Assembly: GCF_005771435.1 (NCBI RefSeq) | Contig: NZ_VANI01000005.1 | Span: 237,827-301,826 of the forward strand | Reading direction: 5' to 3' | Length of the DNA stretch: 64,000 nt | Source of the DNA: Microbulbifer harenosus | GTDB taxonomy: Bacteria > Pseudomonadota > Gammaproteobacteria > Pseudomonadales > Cellvibrionaceae | Shown: positions 38,697-47,138 of the stretch, one piece after another | Layout of the letters: each line of letters begins with the position of its first letter | Numbering within the stretch: position 1 is the stretch's first letter | The notes under the pieces: model-generated | Databases searched by the model: none | The model's input: only the letters and a program-made list of their open reading frames with translations | Told to the model about the DNA's origin: nothing | Translations under genes and position numbers: made by a program

Positions 38697-39656
38697 TCAG
38701 ACGTGCTCGCAAGACAGGAAAAATGCGTCCAGCGCCGGTCGCAGCGGCGCAAGGGATTTGTAGCGGGACTCTTGCGGGGACATCCCCTGCACCGCGACTC
38801 GAAGCGCCGCGACAGCGCCAGCCACTGCCAGCAGGTCCGCCAAAGGATTGATCATCACGCGAATGGTAAATACCACCGCTCCGGTCTCCGGCAGCCGCCG
38901 CAGAGACTGGCGCTCAACACGCAGAAACAGCGCGCCAGGTTCCGTGCACTCGGCGGTGTTGCCGCCGCGCTGCAACAAATCCGGAGAATTCACCACCGAC
39001 CAGTTTCCCCGCCACACCGGATACTCCGGCAGCAGGTGATCGAAGAAGCGCGCTAGCTGCGGAGACAGCTTCTGCTGAAAGCCCGGAACCGGGCGGTGGA
39101 TCTGATCCAGCGGCCGGCCGATTTTTTCCTCCAGCCGCCAGTAACTGGGAGCACACAAAGACGCGGCCGCAAGCTCGTAGCCGTGCCGGCCGGGCAGCAG
39201 GATACACAGGTCATCCGCCACCCACTGGCTCGCGTGCCACAGTGGCTCCCCACCCGATATTGCCGCCGCCGCGCCGGGCCAGCTCAGCGCGTTGTTGGCG
39301 CGGGACCAGCGCAGCACATCGCCCGCTGCACAGAAGTATTCCCTATGATCCCGGCGCAAATGCCCGGCCAGAGACGCCACCAGCTCACGTTGCGCGGGCA
39401 GCGACGCCGGCAACTGCGCATATACCCGCTCGCCCCACTCGCGACGGACACGGAGTTTGTTGTGCAGGTAGTGTGACAGCTGTTCGCAGCGGGGAATCCA
39501 CTGCGTAGAAGAGAGCCGGTTGAGCCCCATGTGCACGATATCCGGCTCGCGCACAAACGGCAGGCAACCATCGGGGGAAGTGAGATCTTGGGCAAAGCGG
39601 CGCAGTATGGATGCCGCCTGCCCGAAGGGTTCGGAAGAATTTCCGTTAAATGTCAC
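38697..39656 (-). CDS. HODM alpha-subunit-like protein (DUF3445)
   Basis: This protein (319 residues from a GTG at 39656) matches the DUF3445 family, now named after the haem-dependent oxidative N-demethylase (HODM) alpha subunit of Pseudomonas mendocina. Visible family features include WRLEEKIGRPLDQIHRPVPGF (split over two strands), ERVYAQLP, and the late RVERQSLRRLPETGAVVFTIR. The open frame reaches 39755, overlapping the upstream lipoprotein gene; the GTG leaves 32 bases. The ribosome-binding site is weak, so the start is uncertain. No HODM beta, gamma or delta subunit is nearby, so the activity is unknown. Confidence 0.75.
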   Translation of the reverse strand: MTFNGNSSEPFGQAASILRRFAQDLTSPDGCLPFVREPDIVHMGLNRLSSTQWIPRCEQLSHYLHNKLRVRREWGERVYAQLPASLPAQRELVASLAGHLRRDHREYFCAAGDVLRWSRANNALSWPGAAAAISGGEPLWHASQWVADDLCILLPGRHGYELAAASLCAPSYWRLEEKIGRPLDQIHRPVPGFQQKLSPQLARFFDHLLPEYPVWRGNWSVVNSPDLLQRGGNTAECTEPGALFLRVERQSLRRLPETGAVVFTIRVMINPLADLLAVAGAVAALRVAVQGMSPQESRYKSLAPLRPALDAFFLSCEHV

Positions 39657-39688
39657 CGCAGTGCCGGTGCGCCGCAGAGGCGGCTGCT

Positions 39689-40186
39689 TCAGCGTGCAGC
39701 CGTGGCCTGCAGGCCGGCGCGTGCCTGTTCCAGCGCCACCAGGTCCTGCAGCCATACAATGTCCGTTGCCGCGACCTGAGCACCGGTATACTGGGTCAGC
39801 GCCGCACGCACCTGGTCCAGGTTCTGCGCGTCAGTGGTCGCATTACCGTTCACCGCGTCCAGCGGCAATTCGATCCAGGCCTGGCCGTTCTGATCAATCA
39901 CTTCCTTTGCCTCCGGTTCATTCGCCGTCAGGTGGCGGTCGATGGCAGAGGAACCACCCGCCGGCAGATAAATGGTGCCATTGGTGATATCCACCGCAAA
40001 CGCCACGATTCCCGGAAGGATGCCGAACAGGAGGCCGGCGCCATCAAGAATGACAACCACTGGGTCTACACGGCCTCCGGCTTGCCCTTTGCGCTCCGGG
40101 TAGAGGAAGTAGCCGCAGGCAGTGAGGTTCAGCACCAGGGTCAGAAGACAGGTAGCGGCGGCGCCGCGCTTGACAGATCGGTTCAT
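39689..40186 (-). CDS. Conserved small lipoprotein
   Basis: From the ATG at 40186 the protein has 165 residues. It has a basic n-region (MNRSVKRGA), a hydrophobic core and the lipobox LTAC-G, so the mature chain starts at Cys24 with GYFLYPERKGQ. A short hydrophobic segment, VVILDGAGLLFGILPGIVAFAVDITNGTIYLP, spread over about 30 residues, follows; it may dip into the membrane. I know this type as a conserved hypothetical lipoprotein with no assigned role. GAGGA lies 10 bases before the ATG. The HODM-like gene follows by 32 bases, suggesting an operon. Confidence 0.75.
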   Translation of the reverse strand: MNRSVKRGAAATCLLTLVLNLTACGYFLYPERKGQAGGRVDPVVVILDGAGLLFGILPGIVAFAVDITNGTIYLPAGGSSAIDRHLTANEPEAKEVIDQNGQAWIELPLDAVNGNATTDAQNLDQVRAALTQYTGAQVAATDIVWLQDLVALEQARAGLQATAAR

Positions 40187-40540
40187 GAATTTGTTTCCTC
40201 TATGGAATCCCGAAGTCGCTTGCATTGGGCGGCAAGAATACCCGATTTGGCGGAGGGGCCGAAAGTGGCGCCTTTTCGATCAATGTGCACCAGTTCGCGA
40301 GCGCGATGAGACCCTCTCTGCTTCTTCGCACAAATAGGTCACCGTCTCTGCTTCGAGCAATCCGCACCCACAGTACGGTGATCGCCAAAATGCGGGAGTT
40401 TGCACACAGGAAAAGGTCACCAACTTGCGTTGCTGGCGCGGCAATGCAAACCTGAATTAACTGTCTAATAGTTAACCAATCTTCCGCCAAGTTTCCGCTC
40501 ACTGGAAACAGGCCCGCAAATGCCTGCCTAAACTTTAGAC

Positions 40541-40733
40541 AGCACCTGCTGAGGGATGTCAGGGAGCAGTACAACGTTTCTGAAGGTGTGTTTGTGGTTC
40601 ACACCGTGCAGTGACCAGGGCAGTGAGAAGTCGTCATTGGTCTGACGCCAGAAATTTCAGGGAGCAGTAGTCTCAGCAGGTGCCGCCAGGGAATGGCAGA
40701 AGCGCGGTGTTCGCAAGAGCACCGCGCTTTTTT
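40541..40733 (+). ncRNA. Candidate structured non-coding RNA with AGGGA motifs
   Basis: No reading frame covers this segment, yet it is highly structured and ends in a strong terminator. A perfect 12-bp stem (40542-40553 with 40672-40683) encloses two exact copies of a 13-base direct repeat, TCAGGGAGCAGTA (40559-40571, 40657-40669), facing each other across an inner stem (40577-40582 with 40649-40654), which in turn holds hairpins at 40585-40605 and 40613-40642. Four AGGGA motifs (40552, 40561, 40659, 40688) fit the ANGGA pattern of CsrA/RsmA-binding RNAs. The 5' end is unknown; TAAACT at 40529 is a possible -10. No GacA box (TGTAAG-N6-CTTACA) was seen. It could alternatively be a leader/attenuator of the M14 gene. 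Confidence 0.55.
40701..40733 (+). terminator. Rho-independent terminator of candidate RNA
   Basis: A 9-bp stem AGCGCGGTG/CACCGCGCT with a 10-base loop and six T. There is no plus-strand coding gene upstream that it could serve for over 2 kb. Confidence 0.9.
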
Positions 40734-40926
40734 ATTGTGCACGGCTCAAAATAATTCTCTACAAAGCACCCCGCAGAAAGGAAATTACTCCAAGCTGCCT
40801 TGAGCTATCCTGAATTTTTGTCGCGAATCTGTATCCTGCTCAACAGAAACTCGCGACAGAATGCCGGATACCCGAGTCTGTCCCGGTCATACCCCTACAT
40901 CGCCAAAATTACTGCGGAGCTCACGC

Positions 40927-42060
40927 ATGCACATCAGCAGCGCCTTTGACAGCGGCAACATCAAAGTCATCAATAAAGACAGCGACCCCATCGAGCTGGC
41001 CATCCGGATCGACAACCAGTCGGATTTCTATCAGTGGTTCCACTTCCGCCTGGAGGGCGACGTGGGCAAGAAATACCCTCTGCGCATCACTAATGCGGGT
41101 AACGCGGCCTACCCTGCCGGCTGGGAAGATTACCGGGTCTGTGCTTCCTATGATCGCCACAACTGGTTCCGCATCGACGCGCAGTACGATGGATCGGTAC
41201 TGGACTTTACCGTTGAACTGGAACAGCCGAGCATTTATCTCGCCTACTTCGCCCCCTTCTCCTGGGAGCGTCATCTGGACCTGATTGCATGGGCCCAGTC
41301 TGACGAGCGGGTGCGGGCTGAAACGCTCGGCCTGACCCTGGACGGGCGTGACATGACCCTGCTCACTATCGGCAACCCGGAAAAAGCACGCCGCAAGGTG
41401 TGGATGATTGCCCGCCAGCACCCAGGGGAAACCATGGCGGAATGGTTTGTGGAGGGCTTCCTTGAAGCGCTGCTGGACGACGCCAACCCCGCCGCCCGAC
41501 GCCTGCTGGAAACCACCGTATTCTACGTGGTACCGAACATGAACCCGGACGGCAGCGTGCGCGGTCACCTGCGCACCAACGCGGCGGGCGCCAACCTGAA
41601 CCGCGAGTGGCAAAACCCGAGCATGGAGCGCAGCCCCGAGGTCTACCTGGTGCGCGAGCGCATGCTGGCCACTGGTGGCGACATGTTCCTCGACATCCAC
41701 GGTGACGAGGCCCTGCCCTACAACTTCGTCGCCGCCTGTGAAGGCATTCCCGGCTACGACGACAAGCATGCGGCACTGGAAAACGTATTCAGGCAGGCAT
41801 ACATGAAGGCCAGCCCGGATTTCCAGACCACACACGGCTATGAACTGCACAAGCCCGGCGAAGCCAACATGACCGTGGGCACCAACTGGTGTGGCCACCA
41901 GTTCCGCACCCTCGCGCTCACCCTGGAAATGCCTTTCAAGGACAACGCCGACCTACCCGACCCAGTGGAAGGCTGGTCGCCCGCGCGCAGCCGCCAGCTG
42001 GCCAAAGACATCCTGTTCCCGATCCGCGAAACACTCGCGTATATGGATGGAGCCAACTGA
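40927..42060 (+). CDS. M14 family zinc carboxypeptidase (cytosolic carboxypeptidase-like)
   Basis: The 377-residue protein has an N-terminal beta-sandwich (about 1-115) followed by the M14 catalytic domain, the layout of Nna1/AGBL-type cytosolic carboxypeptidases. Zinc ligands are His165 and Glu168 (RQHPGETMAEW) and His258 (DIHGDE); the substrate-binding NPDG (207-210) and catalytic Glu334 (LTLEMPF) are present. No signal peptide. In eukaryotes such enzymes remove glutamate from tubulin tails; the bacterial substrate is unknown. The ATG at 40927 has GGAG about 8 bases upstream, and an earlier frame start at 40861 is less likely. The M28 peptidase gene follows after 53 bases. Confidence 0.9.
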   Translation: MHISSAFDSGNIKVINKDSDPIELAIRIDNQSDFYQWFHFRLEGDVGKKYPLRITNAGNAAYPAGWEDYRVCASYDRHNWFRIDAQYDGSVLDFTVELEQPSIYLAYFAPFSWERHLDLIAWAQSDERVRAETLGLTLDGRDMTLLTIGNPEKARRKVWMIARQHPGETMAEWFVEGFLEALLDDANPAARRLLETTVFYVVPNMNPDGSVRGHLRTNAAGANLNREWQNPSMERSPEVYLVRERMLATGGDMFLDIHGDEALPYNFVAACEGIPGYDDKHAALENVFRQAYMKASPDFQTTHGYELHKPGEANMTVGTNWCGHQFRTLALTLEMPFKDNADLPDPVEGWSPARSRQLAKDILFPIRETLAYMDGAN

Positions 42061-42113
42061 CCCTGCAAAAATAACAAAGCCGATTCACCATAAATCAATA
42101 AAAGGAAACGACC

Positions 42114-43910
42114 ATGCAATTGCCCCACCACTGGCGGCGCCTGGCGCTGCCACTGGCCCTCGCGGGTCTGGCGGCCATCGGCGGCTGCGCCAGAAAAGAC
42201 GCGGATACAGCAGCGGCAAAAACCGAGGCAGCCGCTCCGCAAGCGAGCGAAACCCAGCCAGCAAATGAAGCGGCAACCACAGCACACGCAAGCGAGCCCA
42301 CCCTGAGCGCGGAAGAAAAAGCCGAAGTCGCGGAACTGGCCAAAGACCTGCACAGGCACATCGCGGTTCTCGCCTCCGACAAATTCGAGGGCCGCGCCCC
42401 CGCCACCAAAGGCGAGGAGTTGACGGTCAACTACTTGGCAGAAGAGTTCAAGAAACTGGGTCTGGAACCCGGGGCCCAGGACGCCGACGGCAACCCCAGC
42501 TGGTTCCAGCAGGTGCCGGTGGTGGAAATGAATATCGAAACCACCCCGCTGGTAATCAAGGGCAAGGGGTTCGAAAAATCCCTGCAGCCTCTGACCGATA
42601 TGGTGACCTTCACCCAGCGCCAGGTACCCGAGAGCAAACTTGAGGACAGCCAACTGGTATTCGTGGGTTACGGTATTGTCGCGCCGGAGAACAACTGGAA
42701 CGATTATGCCGGCCTCGATATGAAAGGCAAGACTGCGGTGATCCTGGTCAACGACCCAGGCTACGCCACTCAGGACAAGAACCTGTTCAACGGCAACGCC
42801 ATGACCTATTACGGCCGCTGGAGCTACAAATTTGAAGAAGCCGCCCGCCAGGGCGCGGAAGGCGCGATCATCATTCACGAAACCGGGGCTGCCGGTTATC
42901 CCTGGGAAGTCGTCAGCGGCAGCTGGTCCAGCGCCCAGATCAGCCTTGCGGCCGATGACAAGAATACCGACCGCGTGGCGGTGGAAGCCTGGATGACCGG
43001 CGATGCGGCAAAGGAGCTGTTCACCGCTGCCGGCCTCAACCTGGCACAGGAAATGGACGCAGCCAAGCAGCGCGGTTTCAAACCCAAGCCGATGGACCTC
43101 AGCGCCTCAGTGGAGCTGAAGAGCAAGGTGCGCACCTCCAATTCCCGCAACGTGGTGGCCAAAATTCCCGGCAGCAAGTATCCGGATGAAGCCGTCATCT
43201 ACACCGCGCACTGGGATCACCTTGGGGTGAACGAGCATGCCGAAGGTGGTGACCACATCTTCAACGGCGCCGTTGACAATGCCACCGGTACTGCCGGACT
43301 GCTTGCCATGGCCCAGCAGGTGAAGAAAATGCCACAGGCCCCGGAGCGCTCCCTGGTATTCGTCGCGGTGACCGCGGAAGAATCTGGTCTGCTGGGCTCA
43401 AAGTACTACGCGGAAAACCCCGTGGTGCCACTGGAAAAAACCGTGGCGGGAATCAACTTCGATGCCATGGGGGTTCTCGGCCCTATGCGCGATGTGATCG
43501 TAGTGGGTTATGGCAACAGCGAGCTGGAAAAACTGCTGGAAAAAGCCGCCGCCAAACAGGGCCGCTACCTGGCCCCGGAAGACCATCCTGAGCGCGGCTA
43601 CTTCTACCGCTCAGATCATTTCAGCCTTGCCAAGAAAGGTGTACCAATGCTGTATTTCGATTCCGGAACCGACAGCTTTGAGCACGGCCGCGAATGGGCG
43701 CAGAAGAAAGGCGAGGAGTACACCGCAGAGCACTACCACAAGCCCGGCGACGAGTACGACCCGCAGTGGAACCTGGAAGGCGCCGCACTGGATCTGGCCC
43801 TCGGTCTCGACCTGGGCCTGGAACTCGCCAACAGCCGCGACTGGCCGAACTGGTATGCGGGCAACGAGTTCCGTGCGGCCCGCGACCAGAGTGCGGATGC
43901 CCGCAAGTAA
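42114..43910 (+). CDS. M28 family zinc aminopeptidase, PA-domain lipoprotein
   Basis: The 598-residue precursor starts with a lipoprotein signal (AIGGC, Cys25), then an Ala/Glu-rich linker of about 50 residues. The body is an M28 peptidase with an inserted PA (protease-associated) domain (about 145-330). The five metal ligands and the catalytic Glu pair are visible: His366 (HWDH), Asp388 (GAVDNATG), Glu422-Glu423 (TAEESGL), Asp450 (INFDAMG) and His542 (YHKPGD). It should remove N-terminal residues from peptides in the periplasm or at the cell surface. It lies 53 bases after the M14 gene, probably in the same operon, and ends at a strong terminator. Confidence 0.93.
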   Translation: MQLPHHWRRLALPLALAGLAAIGGCARKDADTAAAKTEAAAPQASETQPANEAATTAHASEPTLSAEEKAEVAELAKDLHRHIAVLASDKFEGRAPATKGEELTVNYLAEEFKKLGLEPGAQDADGNPSWFQQVPVVEMNIETTPLVIKGKGFEKSLQPLTDMVTFTQRQVPESKLEDSQLVFVGYGIVAPENNWNDYAGLDMKGKTAVILVNDPGYATQDKNLFNGNAMTYYGRWSYKFEEAARQGAEGAIIIHETGAAGYPWEVVSGSWSSAQISLAADDKNTDRVAVEAWMTGDAAKELFTAAGLNLAQEMDAAKQRGFKPKPMDLSASVELKSKVRTSNSRNVVAKIPGSKYPDEAVIYTAHWDHLGVNEHAEGGDHIFNGAVDNATGTAGLLAMAQQVKKMPQAPERSLVFVAVTAEESGLLGSKYYAENPVVPLEKTVAGINFDAMGVLGPMRDVIVVGYGNSELEKLLEKAAAKQGRYLAPEDHPERGYFYRSDHFSLAKKGVPMLYFDSGTDSFEHGREWAQKKGEEYTAEHYHKPGDEYDPQWNLEGAALDLALGLDLGLELANSRDWPNWYAGNEFRAARDQSADARK

Positions 43911-43944
43911 TCGCACTGCCACACGTTCTATCTTCGGTCTCTAA

Positions 43945-43978
43945 ACATAGGGCGCCATTGGGCGCCCTATGTTTATTT
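43945..43978. terminator. Bidirectional terminator after the M14-M28 operon
   Basis: A 12-bp perfect stem (43945-43956 with 43961-43972) with a 4-base loop and TTATTT to the right, between converging genes. Confidence 0.9.
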
Positions 43979-43991
43979 GGGATTAATAAAA

Positions 43992-44504
43992 TTAGGTGTC
44001 TTTATCCTCGAGCAGGCTGCGCCGCTCACCGTAGGTCAGTGTTTCTTTCTTTGCCACCAGCCAATAAGTGATGCCGAGCGCCAGTACCGCCGCGGCAATT
44101 CCCAGAATATAGATTGGCCCGGTTTCGTCGAGATCCAGCACAATGACCTTCCGCGCGATCGCCATCAGCGCTGTCGCCACCACCAGCTGAATCGGGATCA
44201 CATTGGACCCCAGGTAAAGACGGATGTTGATGAATATCTCGATAGAGATGAGTACCAACATGATCGCGCCGAATACATCGAACAGGTCGTTGTGATTCAA
44301 CAGCAGTACAGGTTCGGCGCGCAGACGCTGATACAACACCCACACAACATCGGCGACACTCCAGATGATCACCAGCGCCATCAACACCGCCAAAAAGCGC
44401 ACAGAAGCGCGAATGATGATGTGCAAGACACGAATCAGAGGATCTTCATGTTCCGCGGGCAATTCTTCGTGAATCAGTGTGTGCCGCCGCTGCTGTTCCG
44501 ACAT
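43992..44504 (-). CDS. PsiE-like (phosphate-starvation-inducible E) membrane protein
   Basis: The 170-residue protein has a charged N-terminus (1-28) and four hydrophobic helices: about 34-54, 72-92, 100-118 and 130-150. The loop HNDLFDVFGAIMLVLISIEIF is the most conserved part of the PsiE family (PF06146). E. coli psiE is induced by phosphate limitation, but the protein's job is unknown. There is no Pho box that I can see upstream. It lies between two bidirectional terminators, so it is a single-gene unit. Confidence 0.85.
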   Translation of the reverse strand: MSEQQRRHTLIHEELPAEHEDPLIRVLHIIIRASVRFLAVLMALVIIWSVADVVWVLYQRLRAEPVLLLNHNDLFDVFGAIMLVLISIEIFINIRLYLGSNVIPIQLVVATALMAIARKVIVLDLDETGPIYILGIAAAVLALGITYWLVAKKETLTYGERRSLLEDKDT

Positions 44505-44605
44505 TCAGTGCTCCAACCGTATGCATTCGTCTCCTAGTTATAGCGCACCTACGAATTTCACGGCGTCAGCCGGTATTGCATCGCCATCACAAAATTGCCC
44601 TGAAT

Positions 44606-44637
44606 AAAAAAACCCGCTGCAAGCAGCGGGTTTTTTT
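44606..44637. terminator. Bidirectional terminator between psiE-like gene and fadD
   Basis: A 10-bp stem AACCCGCTGC/GCAGCGGGTT flanked by runs of seven A and seven T, 22 bases after the fadD stop codon. Confidence 0.9.
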
Positions 44638-44658
44638 GGGGAAAACAAATGACAGCCA

Positions 44659-46296
44659 TCAGGCGCTGACTTCTGCTTCCACTTTTTTGAGCTCTTCATC
44701 GCGCAGCTCGCGACGCAGAATCTTACCAACATTGGTTTTCGGCAGATCTTCGCGGAACTCGATATTTTTCGGAACCTTGTAAGCGGTCATATTCTCGCGG
44801 CAGTAGGCGATAACCTCTTCCGCCGTCAGCGAGGGGTCCGCCTTCACCACAAATAACTTGACGGTTTCCCCGCTGCGCTCGTCGGGAATACCCACCGCCG
44901 CCGCCTCGGTCACTTTCGGGTGCGCCGCCACGATATCTTCGATTTCATTCGGATAGACATTGAAGCCGGACACGATGATCATGTCTTTTTTCCGGTCTAC
45001 GATCTTGATGTAACCGTCGTCCTGGATCACCGCCATATCGCCGGTTTTCAGCCAGCCTTCCGCGTCGATGGTCTCAGCCGTGGCTTCCGGACGCTCCCAG
45101 TAACCCTTCATTACCTGAGGACCGCGAACACACAACTCTCCGGGCGTGTTGTTGGGGAGGTCGTTGCCATTCTCGTCCGTCACTTTCACTTCGGTACCCG
45201 GCACGGCAATGCCCACGGTGCCCAGCTGCACCGCTTCTGCGGGATTGAAGGAAACTACCGGTGATGTCTCTGTCATACCGTAACCTTCGGTCACCACGCA
45301 GCCGGTCATCTGCTCCCATTTTTCCGCGGTGGCGCGGGTCAGCGCCATACCGCCGGAACAGGTGGTGTGCAGTTTGCTGAAATCCAGGCTGGCAAAATCC
45401 GGGCAACGCATCAGGCCGTTGAACAGGGTATTCAGGCCGCAGAAACCAGTGAAGCGCTTGCCCTTCAGGGTTTTGACAAATCCCGGAATGTCCCGCGGAT
45501 TCGGGATCAGCAGCGAGTGGTTACCGGTGGTAAACAGACACATGCAGTGAATGGTGAAGGCGTAGATGTGATACAGCGGCAGCGGTGCAATGTAATACTC
45601 CTCACCCTCCTTCATGGAATCACCCAGGGCTTCACGCACCTGTTCCATGTTCGCCACCAGGTTGCGGTTGGTCAGCATGGCACCTTTGGCCACGCCGGTA
45701 GTACCACCGGTGTACTGGAGCACGGCGATATCGTCCGGGGTGCGCGCCACGTCCTGGTGCGGTTGCTTGGCGCCGGCGGCCATGGCATCACGAAAATCCA
45801 CCTGGTTGGCAAAATTGAACGCCGGCACCATTTTCTTGATGTATTTCGCCACATTGTTGATCAGCACGCGCTTGAGCGGCGGGTGCAGGTCGGCGATTTC
45901 GGAAACGATGACCTGCTCTACAGAGGTCTCCGCAACCACTGAAGACGCGGTATCCGCGATATTAGCCAGCACCACCAGCGCCTTGGCGCCGGAATCATTC
46001 AGCTGATGCTTGAGTTCGCGACGGGTATACAGCGGGTTGGTGTTGACCACAACCAAGCCAGCGCGCAGCGCACCAAACACCGCCACCGGATATTGCAGAA
46101 CATTGGGCAGCTGCACCGCGATACGGTCGCCGGGCTTGAGATTGGTGTTGTGCTGCAGGTAAGAGGCAAAGTTGGCGCTGAGTCGGTCGATGTCGCCAAT
46201 GGTAAGCGTATGCCCCAGGCAGGTAAACGCGGGCCTTTCAGAATATTTGGCTGCGGCGCTGGTAAACACGTCAAGAATACTGCGTTCGATGTCCAA
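44659..46296 (-). CDS. fadD: Long-chain fatty acid-CoA ligase
   Basis: FadD activates fatty acids with ATP and CoA at the inner membrane. The 545-residue chain has the adenylate-forming motif YTGGTTGVAKGAML (about 213), GYGMTETSP (about 340), the hinge Asp in WLKTGDMA and the C-terminal Lys in PKTNVGKILRREL. No ATG precedes the conserved N-terminus; the start is a TTG at 46296 with GGGAG 8 bases before it. E. coli fadD also starts with TTG. Upstream lies a 410-base gap, so it has its own promoter, although the SCP2 and acyl-CoA dehydrogenase genes point the same way. Confidence 0.93.
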   Translation of the reverse strand: MDIERSILDVFTSAAAKYSERPAFTCLGHTLTIGDIDRLSANFASYLQHNTNLKPGDRIAVQLPNVLQYPVAVFGALRAGLVVVNTNPLYTRRELKHQLNDSGAKALVVLANIADTASSVVAETSVEQVIVSEIADLHPPLKRVLINNVAKYIKKMVPAFNFANQVDFRDAMAAGAKQPHQDVARTPDDIAVLQYTGGTTGVAKGAMLTNRNLVANMEQVREALGDSMKEGEEYYIAPLPLYHIYAFTIHCMCLFTTGNHSLLIPNPRDIPGFVKTLKGKRFTGFCGLNTLFNGLMRCPDFASLDFSKLHTTCSGGMALTRATAEKWEQMTGCVVTEGYGMTETSPVVSFNPAEAVQLGTVGIAVPGTEVKVTDENGNDLPNNTPGELCVRGPQVMKGYWERPEATAETIDAEGWLKTGDMAVIQDDGYIKIVDRKKDMIIVSGFNVYPNEIEDIVAAHPKVTEAAAVGIPDERSGETVKLFVVKADPSLTAEEVIAYCRENMTAYKVPKNIEFREDLPKTNVGKILRRELRDEELKKVEAEVSA

Positions 46297-46706
46297 CTTA
46301 TTTCTCCCAATGTTGTTTTTGTGGTGCTGCCCGCCGGTCTGGCGCCGAACCTTAACCCGTGAATTATCACTCAGGCTACAGAACGAAGAAACCCGCACCG
46401 TGCTGATCATCTGGCGAACCCGGTGTCGTCAGATGGCCAGTGCGCATTTCCTTGTCCGTATATAGACGAAATCCTCAGGCCAGGCGTTATGCGGACAGAT
46501 AATTATTGTAAGTTTTGGTAGTTATCCGATGAATGTGCTTCAACGTGGCAAATCACCCGCCTGAATTTCGCTTCAGCGGGGTACTACACAACGGGTGCCG
46601 ATTGGATCTTCGCCGTGCACTCGCGGCAGGATATTTGAACATCAATAATGGGCGGTGGCTATTCCGCGTCAGGTAATTCTCTGACTGTGGCGTCTTTGGT
46701 TTACGC
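46297..46706. other. Intergenic region fadD-SCP2 gene (no gene)
   Basis: About 410 bases, rather AT-rich around 46490-46530. It should carry the fadD promoter. I looked for a PsrA-like CAAAC-N4-GTTTG palindrome and found none. No coding frame stands out. Confidence 0.6.
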
Positions 46707-47033
46707 TCAGTGGCTGGAGAAAAGATCCGCCAGCGATGCCGCCAGTTCGCGGTTACCGGTATAGCGAATGTCTCCCAACAGAAAGGCATGCCGCGCGCTC
46801 AACTGGCCGTCGATAATATCATTCAGCGTTTTGAACGACATCTCGAGTTCCAGATCGGCGGCGACCGTCTCCCCCGGAATCTGCACGGCTTCAATGGCGG
46901 CTTCCGCGTCGTGATTACCTTGCACCTGCAGGTAGAAATCGCTGCCATCCGGCAGGCGAAACTGTACCCGAGTGGTATTTGGTAAACAAGCCAGCCCCCG
47001 CAGCCGCTCGAGAATATTCGCCGGTAGTTGCAT
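46707..47033 (-). CDS. SCP2 sterol-binding domain protein
   Basis: The 108-residue protein is a single SCP2 domain: VQFRLPDGSDFYLQVQGN at the start of the sheet, and the family's typical DLELEMSFKTLNDIIDGQLSARHAFLLGDIRYTGN, spread over the second half, where the lipid-binding groove is built. Such small proteins bind acyl-CoA or other lipids. GGAG is 5 bases from the ATG. It lies 105 bases after the acyl-CoA dehydrogenase gene, behind that gene's terminator, so it may be read partly by read-through. Confidence 0.85.
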   Translation of the reverse strand: MQLPANILERLRGLACLPNTTRVQFRLPDGSDFYLQVQGNHDAEAAIEAVQIPGETVAADLELEMSFKTLNDIIDGQLSARHAFLLGDIRYTGNRELAASLADLFSSH

Positions 47034-47090
47034 CGATGCTCCGGTTTTCCTTTCACCCCACTTTCGCCTCCGTTGGCGGAAGTCGGATTC

Positions 47091-47121
47091 AAAAACACCG
47101 CCACTGTTGCCAGCGGCGGTG
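47091..47121 (-). terminator. Terminator of the acyl-CoA dehydrogenase gene
   Basis: A 7-bp stem CACCGCC/GGCGGTG with a 12-base loop (itself able to pair) and five T on the minus strand. Confidence 0.8.
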
Positions 47122-47138
47122 CCTCGGTGACGTCAGGC

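Larger units (their letters stand above)
40187..40926. other. 740-base gene-free region with candidate structured RNA
   Basis: No coding signal on either strand. The left half (to about 40540) holds the lipoprotein promoter region and a short palindrome-like TTAACTGTCTAATAGTTAA. The right half contains the candidate RNA and terminator described separately, then about 190 bases leading to the M14 peptidase gene. Confidence 0.7.

Noticed and set aside
40187..40540. A GacA-type upstream activating site before the candidate RNA
   Set aside because: I searched for TGTAAG-N6-CTTACA and found no match, so the Gac/Rsm link rests only on the AGGGA motifs.
40541..40733. Identity of the structured RNA as 6S RNA
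   Set aside because: The long-stem-with-bubble shape is only vaguely similar, the zapA/ygfA neighbourhood is absent, and a strong terminator follows directly, unlike typical 6S.
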